Positions 20,700 through 29,077 of a stretch of DNA of 31,907 bases are shown piece by piece. Location of the stretch: positions 1 through 31,907 of the forward strand of contig JARBJD010000575.1 of the NCBI GenBank assembly GCA_033064195.1, in the 5' to 3' direction. The notes beneath the pieces are model-generated. The model ran no database searches. It was not told the DNA's origin and saw nothing but the letters and a program-made list of their open reading frames with translations. A program made the translations under genes and the position numbers. Within the stretch, counting starts at the first letter, position 1. The number at the start of each line of letters is the position of its first letter. Origin of the DNA: Blattamonas nauphoetae (taxonomy: Eukaryota > Preaxostyla > Oxymonadida).

Positions 20700-21753
20700 T
20701 ATTTGTGCATTGTTGGCGTGATGGGAACATCTCGTGGAGGCTTGTTCACATGAGCTACGCGCATTGTCGGCTTCGTCGTTGCAGGAGATGCTGTCGGGAG
20801 TGGAGTGAGGAGGGGATCTGGCTGCGGGAGGGAGGTTGATTGAGGGGACTCTTCGTTCGTCTTTCGGACAAATCTCAGATGATATTCATCTGCTTTGGCG
20901 GTACATACTTCCTAAAGACATCAACAAAGCAAAATACACAAACATTTGCTCCAAGGCTCAGTGCAAGCGTGATCGCTGGAAAGCGAAGCGCTGATTTTCC
21001 AATTCCAGATGACCCCGTCACAACATGAGTCATCGGCCGAGTTTTCTGATCATCGGGTTTTTGTTCATACTTCTGAGAATTGAATAAAATGTGGCTGAGG
21101 AGAGAGAACCACGACTGTCGAAACAATACGTCTTTCAGAGGCAGTTCCAGATTTTCGAAATTCCGAAAACTTCCAATAGTCTTCAGCATGAACTTGGACG
21201 TGTCCAGAGGCATGATTTCGTCAGGTCGCTTGTTGTAGTTCGGAAATTCACTTTGGCTCAAAGGGCCAATCGACGAATCAATCGTCACAATGACGTTACG
21301 CGCAATCCGTGGGAGGTCCCTTTTCAAGTATTTGTCACATGTGACATCTTCAAAGTCAGAGATTTGTTGAGAATGTTGAAATTTGGGGTCCTCAAGTACA
21401 GTCGACGAGAAGGTCATAATCACCAGCAACGAAGAGTAATCACATCCATCAGGAGTGTTTTGAGTTTGTCTGAGATCCTCCAGGCTCATTGATTCGTCGA
21501 TTTCGGTGAGAGTCACCCGTTCGTCGTTGTTCAAATCATGTATTGAAACAGGATGCCATTCAATCGACTGGGCATGTTCAATCGAATATTGGGCGGCGAA
21601 ATACATCTGAAAATGTTGTCTGGCAACCTGAATTGGAAAATGGCGATCAAAAGGGATGAATATTCGGATGGGTGTTGCAGCGTCTTCAGTCGTCTCGAAC
21701 AGCACAAATACCATGTCCTGGATGCTGTCTTGCTGCGTCAGCGCATCTACCAT

Positions 21754-21929
21754 TGCTGGAGATGATATGTCATGTTTAAGATTAAAGAACGAATCTATCA
21801 AACAGTTTCATATACTTTTGTCTTTTTCATTCTTTCTCCTGTTTCACTCCACAAGTGCCTGTTCTATCGGGAAGCACCTCATGGAGAGCGTGATGTTGCT
21901 GTGCTTCGGTGATGTGTGACTTCTTCACA
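21754..21929. other. upstream region of the P-loop gene
   Basis: AT-rich with pyrimidine runs on the plus strand and no gene seen. It lies between the starts or ends of two minus-strand remnants and probably held the promoter of the P-loop gene. Confidence 0.3.
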
Positions 21930-22862
21930 AGATCAGTCCGTTTCTGCCATCTGTCTTGTTTGTCCTGTCCAGTCTCACCTCTTCTTCATCCACCTGCGAG
22001 GATGTCTCACTTTGTTCTTTTGGTGTGCTCCAAATGCGTCTATCGTTTGGTCTTTGTCACTTCCTGCGGATTTCGCAGAATCGGTGAGTCAGACTCGCTC
22101 CTCGTTCATCGCGGCCTGCCTGCAATATTCCCGTTTCTGAAGAATGTCCTCACAAACAGCATGTTTTCTGCGCACAATTCTTTTCCATTTCAGTCTTGAC
22201 TTCCATATCCACTGTTTCTGGAGCCGTTTCAGAGTGTCGTTCCCAAAAGTCTAATGAATGCTGTTTCTTCACACCTTCGTCAAGAATTGTTCGAAGTTCG
22301 TTCCTAATGTTCAGTTTCTATTCAATGGTGGCGAGTTCTGGTTGGGCAGAGTGTTCTTCTTCAGGCTTCTTGCGTTGGGTGAGTTTTGTTGTGAGCATTG
22401 CAATCCACTTGAAATGTCTGCTTCACTCGCATCAAGACCCTCCACTGAATGATTTGGATGATCAGACACTGCTCGTAGCTCATCCAATTCCTGCTCACAT
22501 TCAAACAGCTCTCGTTTCCACCATTCCAACGTCTGGCCATCGTCAGCCGAGCATCAAGAACGGTTCAAAGGTGTGTGTGAATGGAGGAATGGAACAGTTG
22601 AATTGTCTGGATGGGATGAACCAGCATTTGATTGAAGATGTTCGTTCTTCACGACAGAGTCCAAGAAGAGGTGTGAGACACTTATCTCAACTGAAATAGT
22701 CAAGTCTCCTTCGATGTCTTCGATTTCTGTCTTCGAAAGTGACATCAAAGTTTCAAATGGCGTCGGGCGACGGTTGGAGAGAATCTCTTGTGTTCGTCGT
22801 GAGCTGGTCAAAGACATGCGGCAAGTTCCAACTTCGTTTGCCATTTCGGGTTCTTGTTTCAT
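21930..22862 (-). pseudogene. unrecognised minus-strand gene with a helical Glu-rich part, decayed
   Basis: From an ATG at 22862 (MKQEPEMANEVGTCRMSLTS) the frame runs to an in-frame TGA at 22554-22556 and then continues unbroken as CSADDGQTLEWWKRELFECE and QELDELRAVSDHPNHSVEGL to 22311. Further pieces in other frames (ILQKREYCRQAAMNEERV near 22120; NKVRHPRRWMKK near 21990) keep the same helical, charged character to about 21930. I do not recognise the family. The upstream minus-strand frame at 23284-22901 may be part of the same gene. Confidence 0.4.
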
Positions 22863-22900
22863 CTTTGGAGCCGATCACAGACACAACACGTGTTGATTTC

Positions 22901-23284
22901 TCAATTTGTTGGAGCTGGTTGATTCTTGTTTTCGTTGCTGTTCTTCCTCATTGTGTCTGTCGTGAAGAGGATGTTCTTGCAGTTCTTCCATTTGCACTGT
23001 TGCTTCAATCCTTTCTCACTTCGCCTGAGGTCATAATCCTTCCAAGTTCTTCCTTTTCGTTTTTCAAACCAATCTTTCATTCGATGGACAATTGAACAGA
23101 CTTGCTCGCTCTGAAACGGGTCTGATTCAGCATCTGTCGGTGGACTCCTTTGTTCGCAGGCGAGAGGATTCCACGCATTGGGGGTCATCGCCTGTTCGAG
23201 AAGGACTGCATTGTTTTGGCAGACAGACACACTCCCTTTTCGGTGTGGAATATCATTTTTCCGTCCTGTCCTCATTTCTGACAT
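22901..23284 (-). CDS. unrecognised basic protein fragment
   Basis: 127 codons from ATG at 23284 (MSEMRTGRKNDIPHRKGSVS), including MKDWFEKRKGRTWKDYDLRR and CKWKNCKNILF, with a Cys-x4-Cys pair. It lies between the SPRY gene end (23361) and the coiled-coil remnant (22862) on the same strand. It could be an exon or fragment of either. No family recognised. Confidence 0.35.
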   Translation of the reverse strand: MSEMRTGRKNDIPHRKGSVSVCQNNAVLLEQAMTPNAWNPLACEQRSPPTDAESDPFQSEQVCSIVHRMKDWFEKRKGRTWKDYDLRRSEKGLKQQCKWKNCKNILFTTDTMRKNSNENKNQPAPTN

Positions 23285-23462
23285 TCTTGCAAGAGGAGAG
23301 AGGATCTCGAGTGTTCAATTTGGAGTTGTGTAATGACCGTGGTGCTGTTGCAGTCCACGCTCACCATCTGAATCCTCTCATCTCTTCTGAGATTGGAGTG
23401 GGTCGGGAGAAGCGAGAAATACTGTTGATTCGGAATGACGTTCCTTTTCCAGCGACAGAAAA

Positions 23463-23499
23463 CTGAAAATGAGAAAAATGAGAGAAGAGAGAATCAGAC
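23463..23499 (-). other. candidate 37-nt intron in the SPRY gene
   Basis: On the minus strand it starts GTCTGA, is almost pure pyrimidine and ends TTTTCAG. Without it SVRIG is followed directly by FSVAGKGTSFRI, the order expected in this SPRY family; with it the frame hits TGA at once. Confidence 0.65.
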
Positions 23500-23708
23500 T
23501 CCAATTCGCACGGATGAAGGGATTTCTGACACGTAACTCCTTCCGGCCTTGCCATTCACAAAGAATTGCACTGTTCGAGGTGTTGAGTCAAGATCAACTT
23601 CCATTCGGATACAATCGCCTTCATTCATACGAGAATGGGAACCATCTATTGTACATGATGATGGAGTGTGGAAGAAGAGACCACCATATCTGTTGAGACT
23701 GACAGAGT

Positions 23709-23738
23709 CTGAGAGGATGAGAAGAGAGAAAAACAGAC
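23709..23738 (-). other. candidate 30-nt intron in the SPRY gene
   Basis: On the minus strand it starts GTCTGT, continues as a pyrimidine tract and ends CTCTCAG. Skipping it gives GDRVK followed by NSVSLNRYGG, matching the VKNSVSL pattern expected for the family; reading through would add LFFSLLIL-like residues. Confidence 0.5.
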
Positions 23739-24142
23739 TTTTGACCCGATCACCAAGTCGTGTACCAATTTCAGAATTCGAGATGAGTAATCCATCAAAC
23801 CAACGGCAATATATGCATCTAAGTTCATAATGAAGAGGATCCAAGCAGACCTCGGATCGAGAGAATCGTGATTGTGAATGAGATAATTCCAGTTGTGAAT
23901 GGGTCAGATAGAAGGAGAGAGCTTCAATAATAAGGAGGATTATAAGACTTGAGAACAATGGTGGAATGCATGATGGAGAAATGCGATGGATCGGTGAAAC
24001 CCATCGGTGGAAGTGTTTGGAGAGGAATTGGAACAAGGTGCATCTGAGAAGACGAGAAATATTGACTGGTTGAAATTCGATCTCCTTTCACTGATAAAGA
24101 CATCTCCACTTTCAATAAGAATTTTGATCAAACCCTTACAGG

Positions 24143-24512
24143 GTGTTTTTCCAGAATAGCAAACCCAGAATCATTTTGTGTCGCTACGAATCTCAATCCG
24201 TACTACAGTTAGTCTCTCGCAACTATCGAGACTTTGTTATGAAGTGGAAGTTGTCTCTAGTGAAAGACAGACAAAGGCAAATATCGTCGTATTTGACTCA
24301 AGATGCATCATATCAACATCCCAACCGTGTGGACCGTCAACTTGATTTGATTTCTCCTCAGCGGATGTGGAAGATCGATTGGAAGAGTTGGTGGGGAGAT
24401 TGTTGAAAGGGCCGACATCAGAAAGAGTGGCTGCTTTGAACATTCTTCGAATCAACCTGACATGTCTGTGCCGGATTCTTGCTGACCTTCATCAGATCCT
24501 TCTCTTGTGAAC
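24143..24512 (+). pseudogene. unrecognised helical fragment
   Basis: Plus-strand frames encode VDRQLDLISP and then, one frame over, ADVEDRLEELVGRLLKGPTS with ERVAALNILRINLTCLCRIL up to a TGA near 24511. The helical, leucine-rich style resembles an ARM/HEAT-type or regulatory helical segment of a host protein, but I cannot name it. Confidence 0.3.
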
Positions 24513-24815
24513 AAATTGTTCGATTTGGACATTTTCACAATTTGTAGCAATCTGGTTCGTGGGATCCAATCAACACCAGTTTTCGTGTGTCTTTCTTTCT
24601 CGATTCAATTCGCAGGACGCGCTAATGTCGTTCCTGATCGCTCTCTGTGGTATCGATTTTGTAACTCTGATTTTGTTCTCCAGATGTGATGTCACCTCCG
24701 AACCAAAAATCACTCGAGTCCTCTAGCACCTTTCGTGCCATTTTAGCTCACTCAGTGCCTTCCAATGAATCCATTGATAGATGCTTGAAAGTTATATTTT
24801 AATTTCCCTGATTGT
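24513..24815. other. no gene seen
   Basis: Short frames only, AT-rich. It ends at the CAGGG motif that may be the tip of the hAT element at 24816. Confidence 0.4.
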
Positions 24816-26041
24816 CAGGGTTCTGGTACTGATCCCATCGATCTCAGCTTTTTGATCTTATCTCTCATTTCGCTTGCTACCGTGATATTTCAGGACAATT
24901 GTCAATTAAACAATCAAAATAAAGTGAGGTGAGTGAAATTAAAGCTCAAAAAATGGAATCATAGTCGAAATGATCATCATTTGAATCCGAGTTGTCGTCT
25001 TGGAGAAGGGGACGGTCATTGGTGGATTCTCTTCGCTTAATTTTTGAGATAGGAGTTTGTGAGTTTCTAACTGCTTTGATAGCTGAGATATCGGCATTTG
25101 TGAGTTCGGGTGGGGAATTCACAGAGATTCTTGCCAGAATCTGCAGATGATCGTACAACATACGAGTTCGATCATCTCTTTGTGTGTGATGAAGCAGGGA
25201 GAAGGTCCTTTCAGTCTCAACAGACGTGCAAGCGATGGTTTGAATTACTTGCAGGATCGGAAACATGGCAAGATCACTCCTGAAAAGCTCGTTGGAGAGG
25301 AGGAGTGTTAAGATTTGTGATGAGGTACGCGGGGTATATTTGAAATGGCGCTGATACGATGATTTCATATGATGCCAGTCCAATAGCAAAGACTTAATGT
25401 GACGAGATGGGATAAAATACTGCAATCGTTTGGCTATGCTCAGAATGATGTTATCAGTCGTTTGTGAGTTTGGCTGAAGGAGGAATTCATGGCTAATGAA
25501 ATCTAGTTGTGATGTCTCGTCAGGAGTGAGAAATCGGTCTTCAAGTGATCGCTGAAGAATTCTGACAACAGTTTGACTTTCTGCAAGTACCTCATCGATT
25601 TGGACATGGAGAGGGTCAGAATCGAGCAGCGGACAACAGGCGGGAAGGTGTTGTCGAAAAACCTCTTCATTGATCGAGGCAAGATCGGATCGAAGCTGTA
25701 GGATGATTTCTTTGCATTGAATAAATGTAATATCGCGTGCCTGAAGTTCAAGGAGGGGAGATTTGCACATGGTGAGGAGATGATTTACGATCGGAAGAAG
25801 GAGGATTGTTTTTGGTTGCATGAAATATGCGCAGAGAGATTGGACCGTTGTGTTGGTATCCTTCGAAAGAATCGAGAGGATGATGTCACCGTAGTCGAAC
25901 ATCTCGGAAACAGTCGATTGGCAGGTATGCCATCGAATCCGAAGAGGTTTGGTTAGCCTTGTTCGAGAATGTCCGCGATCCTTCATCTTTTGAGCAAAAT
26001 CACGAGTGTACGAGGCTGATTTTGTATTCGAATGGATCATG
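24816..26041 (-). mobile_element. autonomous hAT element, 3' part, cut by Polinton-like element B
   Basis: The possible tip at 24816 reads CAGGGTTCTGGTACTG, the hAT-type YARGG start. It lies 130 bases past the end of a hAT transposase gene read on the minus strand. At 26041 the sequence stops abruptly at the AGTAGTG tip of the Polinton-like element, so the rest of the hAT element should lie beyond the other end of that element, outside the window. The 8 bases before the tip are CTGATTGT. Confidence 0.5.
24946..26041 (-). CDS. hAT transposase, C-terminal ~364 residues
   Basis: The C-terminal hAT dimerisation block is clear: FPILQVIQTIACTSVETERT followed by FSLLHHTQRDDRTRM and LYDHLQILARISV. 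It corresponds to the S-x-x-x-E-R-x-F-S core; the Glu of this core is the third catalytic acid in characterised hAT enzymes. Upstream is the R-W block typical of hAT and ZMYM-like proteins (LTKPLRIRWHTCQSTVSEMF), followed by a long helical insertion region. The protein ends in an acidic tail (NSDSNDDHFDYDSIF). The N-terminal zinc finger and first catalytic Asp are missing because the gene is cut by the Polinton-like tip. The open frame continues ~43 codons into the TIR up to an ATG at 26169, giving a chance fusion. No internal stop is seen, so the insertion looks recent. Confidence 0.75.
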
Positions 26042-26324
26042 AGTAGTGATATAGACGAAATGGGAACCAGATTGCCATAGTTGATACTCCTAGGAGAATT
26101 GGAACGAGAAATCAATTTGAATCTCAAAGCCAATTGATTTTTTTTAATATGACTCCTTCTAATTTCCATCTCACTTACTACTGAAATATTGACATTTCAG
26201 AGTAGTCAATATTTTGCTGTAAATTCGAAAATAATTGCCAAAAAATGACCTCATTTTGAAGCGTCTTTTTTGAAGCAAATTTTGAGTACTTTCAGAAAAC
26301 AACGTCGATTTCATTTTTTATTCA

Positions 26325-26343
26325 ATTTTTTAATTTGTATAAA
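26325..26343 (+). promoter_or_regulatory. TTTGTA-N4-ATG box, right TIR gene
   Basis: T-run, AA, TTTGTA at 26334-26339, then four bases and ATG at 26344. The leader would be very short if transcription starts here. Confidence 0.55.
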
Positions 26344-26937
26344 ATGAGCAGCGCATTGACACCAACACAACTACTGGAAATTTTGGAAAAAGAAAATTTG
26401 AAAATGAAATCACCTCCAACTATCAATCGACAAGGAACTACATATCTCACGGCGAGCACTTTCGAATATTATCTCGAAGATAAACCAGATGAAATTTATC
26501 GTGTGTATGTCAATGCTTTCGTGAAAGGATCTCGACCACATACAAATCGTCAGAGATATCTTCGGGCAACAAATTGTTGTACAAAAGAGAAGCTAATTGA
26601 ATCAATGAAAAATGAGAATTGTGAACTCATTTCTGAATACACTCATTCTAGTACTCCAGTAACATATCGACACGAAGGAATTGAATGGATAGTGATCCCA
26701 TCAAAATGGATGAAAGGATTCAGAACTCATCAGAACAAACGAAGAAGATACACACAATCGTTTGTTGAAAATGAATTGAAAAAAGAGAATTGTGAACTCA
26801 TTGGAACATACACAAAGGTACTTGAGCCATTCAAATATCGCTATTTACAATCAGGGAATGAGTATTACGTTCGCTTGGACAATTGGTTGTATTTTGGAGA
26901 CCGTCCTCACTTGAGAAAGTACCATGATAGGTCATGA
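26344..26937 (+). CDS. three-module TIR protein, right-arm copy
   Basis: 197 codons, differing from the left-arm copy at 7 residues, mostly conservative (for example D/E, I/L, K/R). No indel or stop is present in either copy, although non-coding TIR sequence nearby has both, so the protein has probably been under selection. Module ends are GSRPH (about residue 66), GFRTH (about 130) and GDRPH (about 190). The phrase YTQSFVENELKK that joins modules two and three recurs in the gene at 28645. The N-terminal module is the most diverged. Function unknown. DNA end binding or regulation of the element is a guess from location. Strand and direction are the same as the polymerase gene. Confidence 0.7.
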   Translation: MSSALTPTQLLEILEKENLKMKSPPTINRQGTTYLTASTFEYYLEDKPDEIYRVYVNAFVKGSRPHTNRQRYLRATNCCTKEKLIESMKNENCELISEYTHSSTPVTYRHEGIEWIVIPSKWMKGFRTHQNKRRRYTQSFVENELKKENCELIGTYTKVLEPFKYRYLQSGNEYYVRLDNWLYFGDRPHLRKYHDRS

Positions 26938-27305
26938 AAACACTGAAAATCTATTTTTGACCACAAATCAATGAAATCCAAGAGTTGAACCATTTCGAAG
27001 AATTCCACAAAAAATTCTAAAATCTCGGGGACACTGTAGGTCATCGATCAAAAGAGGTTTGATGAAAATCGGTTGAGAATTCGTCGAGCTACGTACCGAA
27101 CTTAGGTCCAAAAAGTGACCAAAAAAGTCGATGTTCGGATTTCGCCACTATGAACACCTTTATGTCTCAAATTGTGTTCAAACACGTTCTAAAATTACGA
27201 AATTGATTTTGCTCGGTGAAATTTTTGGAAAAAAGCACTTTTAAAAAAAAAGTTTGATCCGACCCCACAACATATTTTGAAAATGACAAAATTTTTAAGG
27301 AGGAG

Positions 27306-27341
27306 AAAGTGACGTCTCGCTCTTCTCCTACACGTCACTTT
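27306..27341. repeat. conserved hairpin with CRE-like arms, right arm
   Basis: AAAGTGACGT and ACGTCACTTT around a 16-base loop, mirror of 17594-17629. Confidence 0.5.
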
Positions 27342-27606
27342 TCGCCCTCTGATGGTGTCCGTAGGTGTCAAATCGCTAGTTGACAGGTATTCGCGTCATT
27401 CGGTTCTGACGATCCTCGACACACGATCGTTTTCACAATTTTTTGTCAATTTTCATTTCTCATTGATTTCACGTCAACCACTTCGCAATTGCACTCAAGC
27501 GACGCTTTTTTGAGAATTCTGGTTGTACATCACCTATTGTTCGCTCTGGAGGGTCGGTTTTTCGATCACACTTGTGACGACACATTTGCACCAACATTTT
27601 GACACT

Positions 27607-27885
27607 ATGGATTTTTTGATCCGATTTTCACTGCAAATCCTTCTTTCTCGCGGTCTGAGTAAGGTGTGCTCAAATTTTGAGGAGATTTTGTCGGATAGTT
27701 CTCCCATAAAGTCACTTTTTCATGTTTTCACTTCTCAACTTTTGACCGTTTTTGTCACTTCAAAACCGACTCTAGTCCCTTTCATTTCATTACTTTCTCT
27801 CCCCATTTCACCTCGAATTAGTTCATCATTCCTCTTCATTTTGCTCAATTCACTTCCATTTTGTGGGCCGTTCTCACTTCACTAG
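27607..27885 (+). CDS. small conserved TIR frame, doubtful gene (right copy)
   Basis: Counterpart of 17050-17328 with the same start and stop. Hydrophobic. See the left copy for why coding is doubtful. Confidence 0.25.
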   Translation: MDFLIRFSLQILLSRGLSKVCSNFEEILSDSSPIKSLFHVFTSQLLTVFVTSKPTLVPFISLLSLPISPRISSSFLFILLNSLPFCGPFSLH

Positions 27886-28626
27886 CACATCATTTTGTTG
27901 CAATTTTCATCAACTTTTTCACAAAAACAGAGTAAAAGAAAGCGAAACAAGTATGAATGAAACGGGCAAGTATGAAACTGATCGGTGAAATGACGAACGT
28001 GAAAATGACGTGAAATGTGACACCAATAGTGAAAATCTGGTCTGCGTTCAGGTTTTTCTCTCTTAAAAACAACAAAAATGAGTCAAAAAAGTATGTGAAA
28101 TGATGAAGATTACGGAAAAATTCCGAGAACTGAAGTGAGCCGTTGAAAGTGAGATCTCGGTAAAAGTTCGGAAAACTCAGTTAGTGGAAATTAGTGTGTT
28201 GTATTAGAGAAAAAGTTTTCGAGAAAGAAACATGAATGAAATGATTAAAAAGGATAAACAATGAGAAAATGACATGCGAACAGGTCGTCAAAATGAAATG
28301 CTATCGGATGAAAATGAAGTGACAATTCAATCAAAAATGAGTGAAACAGAGCTGAAAAAAGGAGAAAGTGATGTCGAAATGATGAAGAATACCTGAAAGT
28401 TTTGAGATCTGGACCCGGTTGTGAATCGCTCAATAACTCTGCAAAAGTCCGAAATTTTCAAAAAACGGAGCATACCACGATGATCCTGGAGTTCAGGAGA
28501 TTCTAAAACACGACGAATTAGAACGTAAAACGCACTCTTGAGAAATGAGTGATCGAACCCATTGATCCTCGATTCCAGTGAAAAATCCAAAACTGAAAAA
28601 TCAACGAAAGAAAATCTAATTCGGAA

Positions 28627-28644
28627 TTTTTTAATTTGTATTAA
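28627..28644 (+). promoter_or_regulatory. TTTGTA-N4-ATG box, two-module gene
   Basis: T-run, AA, TTTGTA at 28635-28640, TTAA, then ATG at 28645. Mirrored at 16291-16300 in the left arm. Confidence 0.55.
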
Positions 28645-29034
28645 ATGAATCCAACTGCGATGTACAAGGAAAGACGTCGAGTATGTTCAGAACAAGCATT
28701 AATTGAATCAATGAGAGAAGAGAACTGTTCGCTAGTCTCTGAGTATGTCAGAAATAATGTGCCGGTGACGTATGTTCATGAGGGAGTTGAATGGAGAATA
28801 AAACCAAAGTTGTGGAATCAAGGAAACAGACCTCACTTGTCAAAACGTCGACACTACACTCAATCATTCGTCGAAAATGAACTGAAGAAATACAATTGTG
28901 AGCTCGTAGGTGAGTACACGAAAGTTCTGGTTCCATTCACATATCGAGAGATTGGTGGAAGTGAAGTGTTCAGAATTAGACTTGATGCATGGCTGACTGC
29001 TAAGAAAAAACCCCATCTGAGAAAACAAAAATAA
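28645..29034 (+). CDS. two-module relative of the TIR protein
   Basis: 129 codons from MNPTAMYKERRRVCSEQ to TAA. It contains two of the ~55-60 residue modules: LIESMREENCSLVSEYVRNN to GVEWRIKPKLWNQGNRPH, then YTQSFVENELKKYNCELVGE to a degenerate end, KKKPHLRKQK. It is a clear paralogue of the 197-residue gene lacking its first module. The gene straddles the inner TIR edge at about 28789, so only its beginning is duplicated at the other end. It is followed after 43 bases by the polymerase gene on the same strand. Function unknown; tandem paralogues next to the polymerase suggest an accessory role in replication or regulation (inference). Confidence 0.7.
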   Translation: MNPTAMYKERRRVCSEQALIESMREENCSLVSEYVRNNVPVTYVHEGVEWRIKPKLWNQGNRPHLSKRRHYTQSFVENELKKYNCELVGEYTKVLVPFTYREIGGSEVFRIRLDAWLTAKKKPHLRKQK

Positions 29035-29059
29035 ACGCTCAACTTTTTTTATTTTCGGA

Positions 29060-29077
29060 TTTTTTATTTTGTAGTAA
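29060..29077 (+). promoter_or_regulatory. TTTGTA-N4-ATG box, polymerase gene
   Basis: T-run, A, then TTTGTA at 29068-29073, GTAA, ATG at 29078. It lies entirely in the 43-base gap after the preceding stop, so the gene probably has its own promoter rather than being co-transcribed. Confidence 0.55.

Larger units (their letters stand above)
18893..21753 (-). pseudogene. P-loop NTPase gene resembling Crinkler/RHS-type (CR) proteins, interrupted
   Basis: Starts at ATG 21753 (MVDALTQQDSIQDMVFVLFE). An N-terminal region of about 90 residues rich in beta strands (TPIRIFIPFDRHFPIQVARQ) may be the ubiquitin-like header of CR proteins. It is followed by a long linker and then Walker A in VVTGSSGIGKSALRF near 20990. 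Beyond the inserted mariner-type element, the same strand carries a Walker B-like KTWHIVDEYDFF near 19150, then HHYVLLTTPNQTRLKQ and YVLPKYTLTEEV, which match the sensor and Pro-Leu-Trp-x-L-x-E-L region of RHS/CR NTPases. The gene is cut off at 18892 by the tip of Polinton-like fossil A, so any C-terminal effector domain is not in view. I treat it as a fossil; it has several breaks. The CR assignment is pattern-based. Confidence 0.45.
23361..24131 (-). pseudogene. SPRY-like domain protein, C-terminal part
   Basis: The conserved core is NEGDCIRMEVDLDSTPRTVQ followed by FFVNGKAGRSYVSEIPSSVR, then GTSFRINSISRFSRPTPISE and a terminal GFRW with stop at 23361. It is a SPRY/B30.2-like fold tail of a kind I associate with large families in oxymonads, often behind kinase or coiled-coil regions. 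The core is at 23650-23500; upstream pieces (AYIAVGLMDYSS near 23810, PMGFTDPSHFS near 24000) continue the domain in other frames. Two apparent frame interruptions at 23463-23499 and 23709-23738 fit short introns and give the expected family sequence when skipped. At least one further frame change (near 23775) remains, so it is probably a pseudogene. SPRY domains bind proteins; partner unknown. Confidence 0.65.
26042..28789 (+). repeat. Polinton-like terminal inverted repeat, right arm (about 2.75 kb)
   Basis: Mirror copy of 16148-18892. The tip begins AGTAGTGATATAGACG, in agreement with the 5'-AG start of Polinton termini. The six bases outside the tip are ATCATG. The arm contains the complete 197-codon gene, a less certain 92-codon frame, a conserved hairpin (27306-27341) and the first ~48 codons of the two-module gene. 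26938-27520 and 27886-28640 show no gene I trust; short antisense frames near 27890-28590 match those in the other arm only as diverged sequence. Confidence 0.9.

Noticed and set aside
23494-24036. A single continuous 180-codon gene read from 24036
   Set aside because: Its N-terminal half is hydrophobic and does not match the SPRY family, whereas another frame (23828 leftwards) does; the true gene changes frame there.
16148-28789. One element bounded by the outer ends of the inverted repeats
   Set aside because: The outer edges fall inside or next to element genes that continue smoothly (28645 gene), while the inner edges cut foreign genes and start with AG. The inner edges are therefore the termini.
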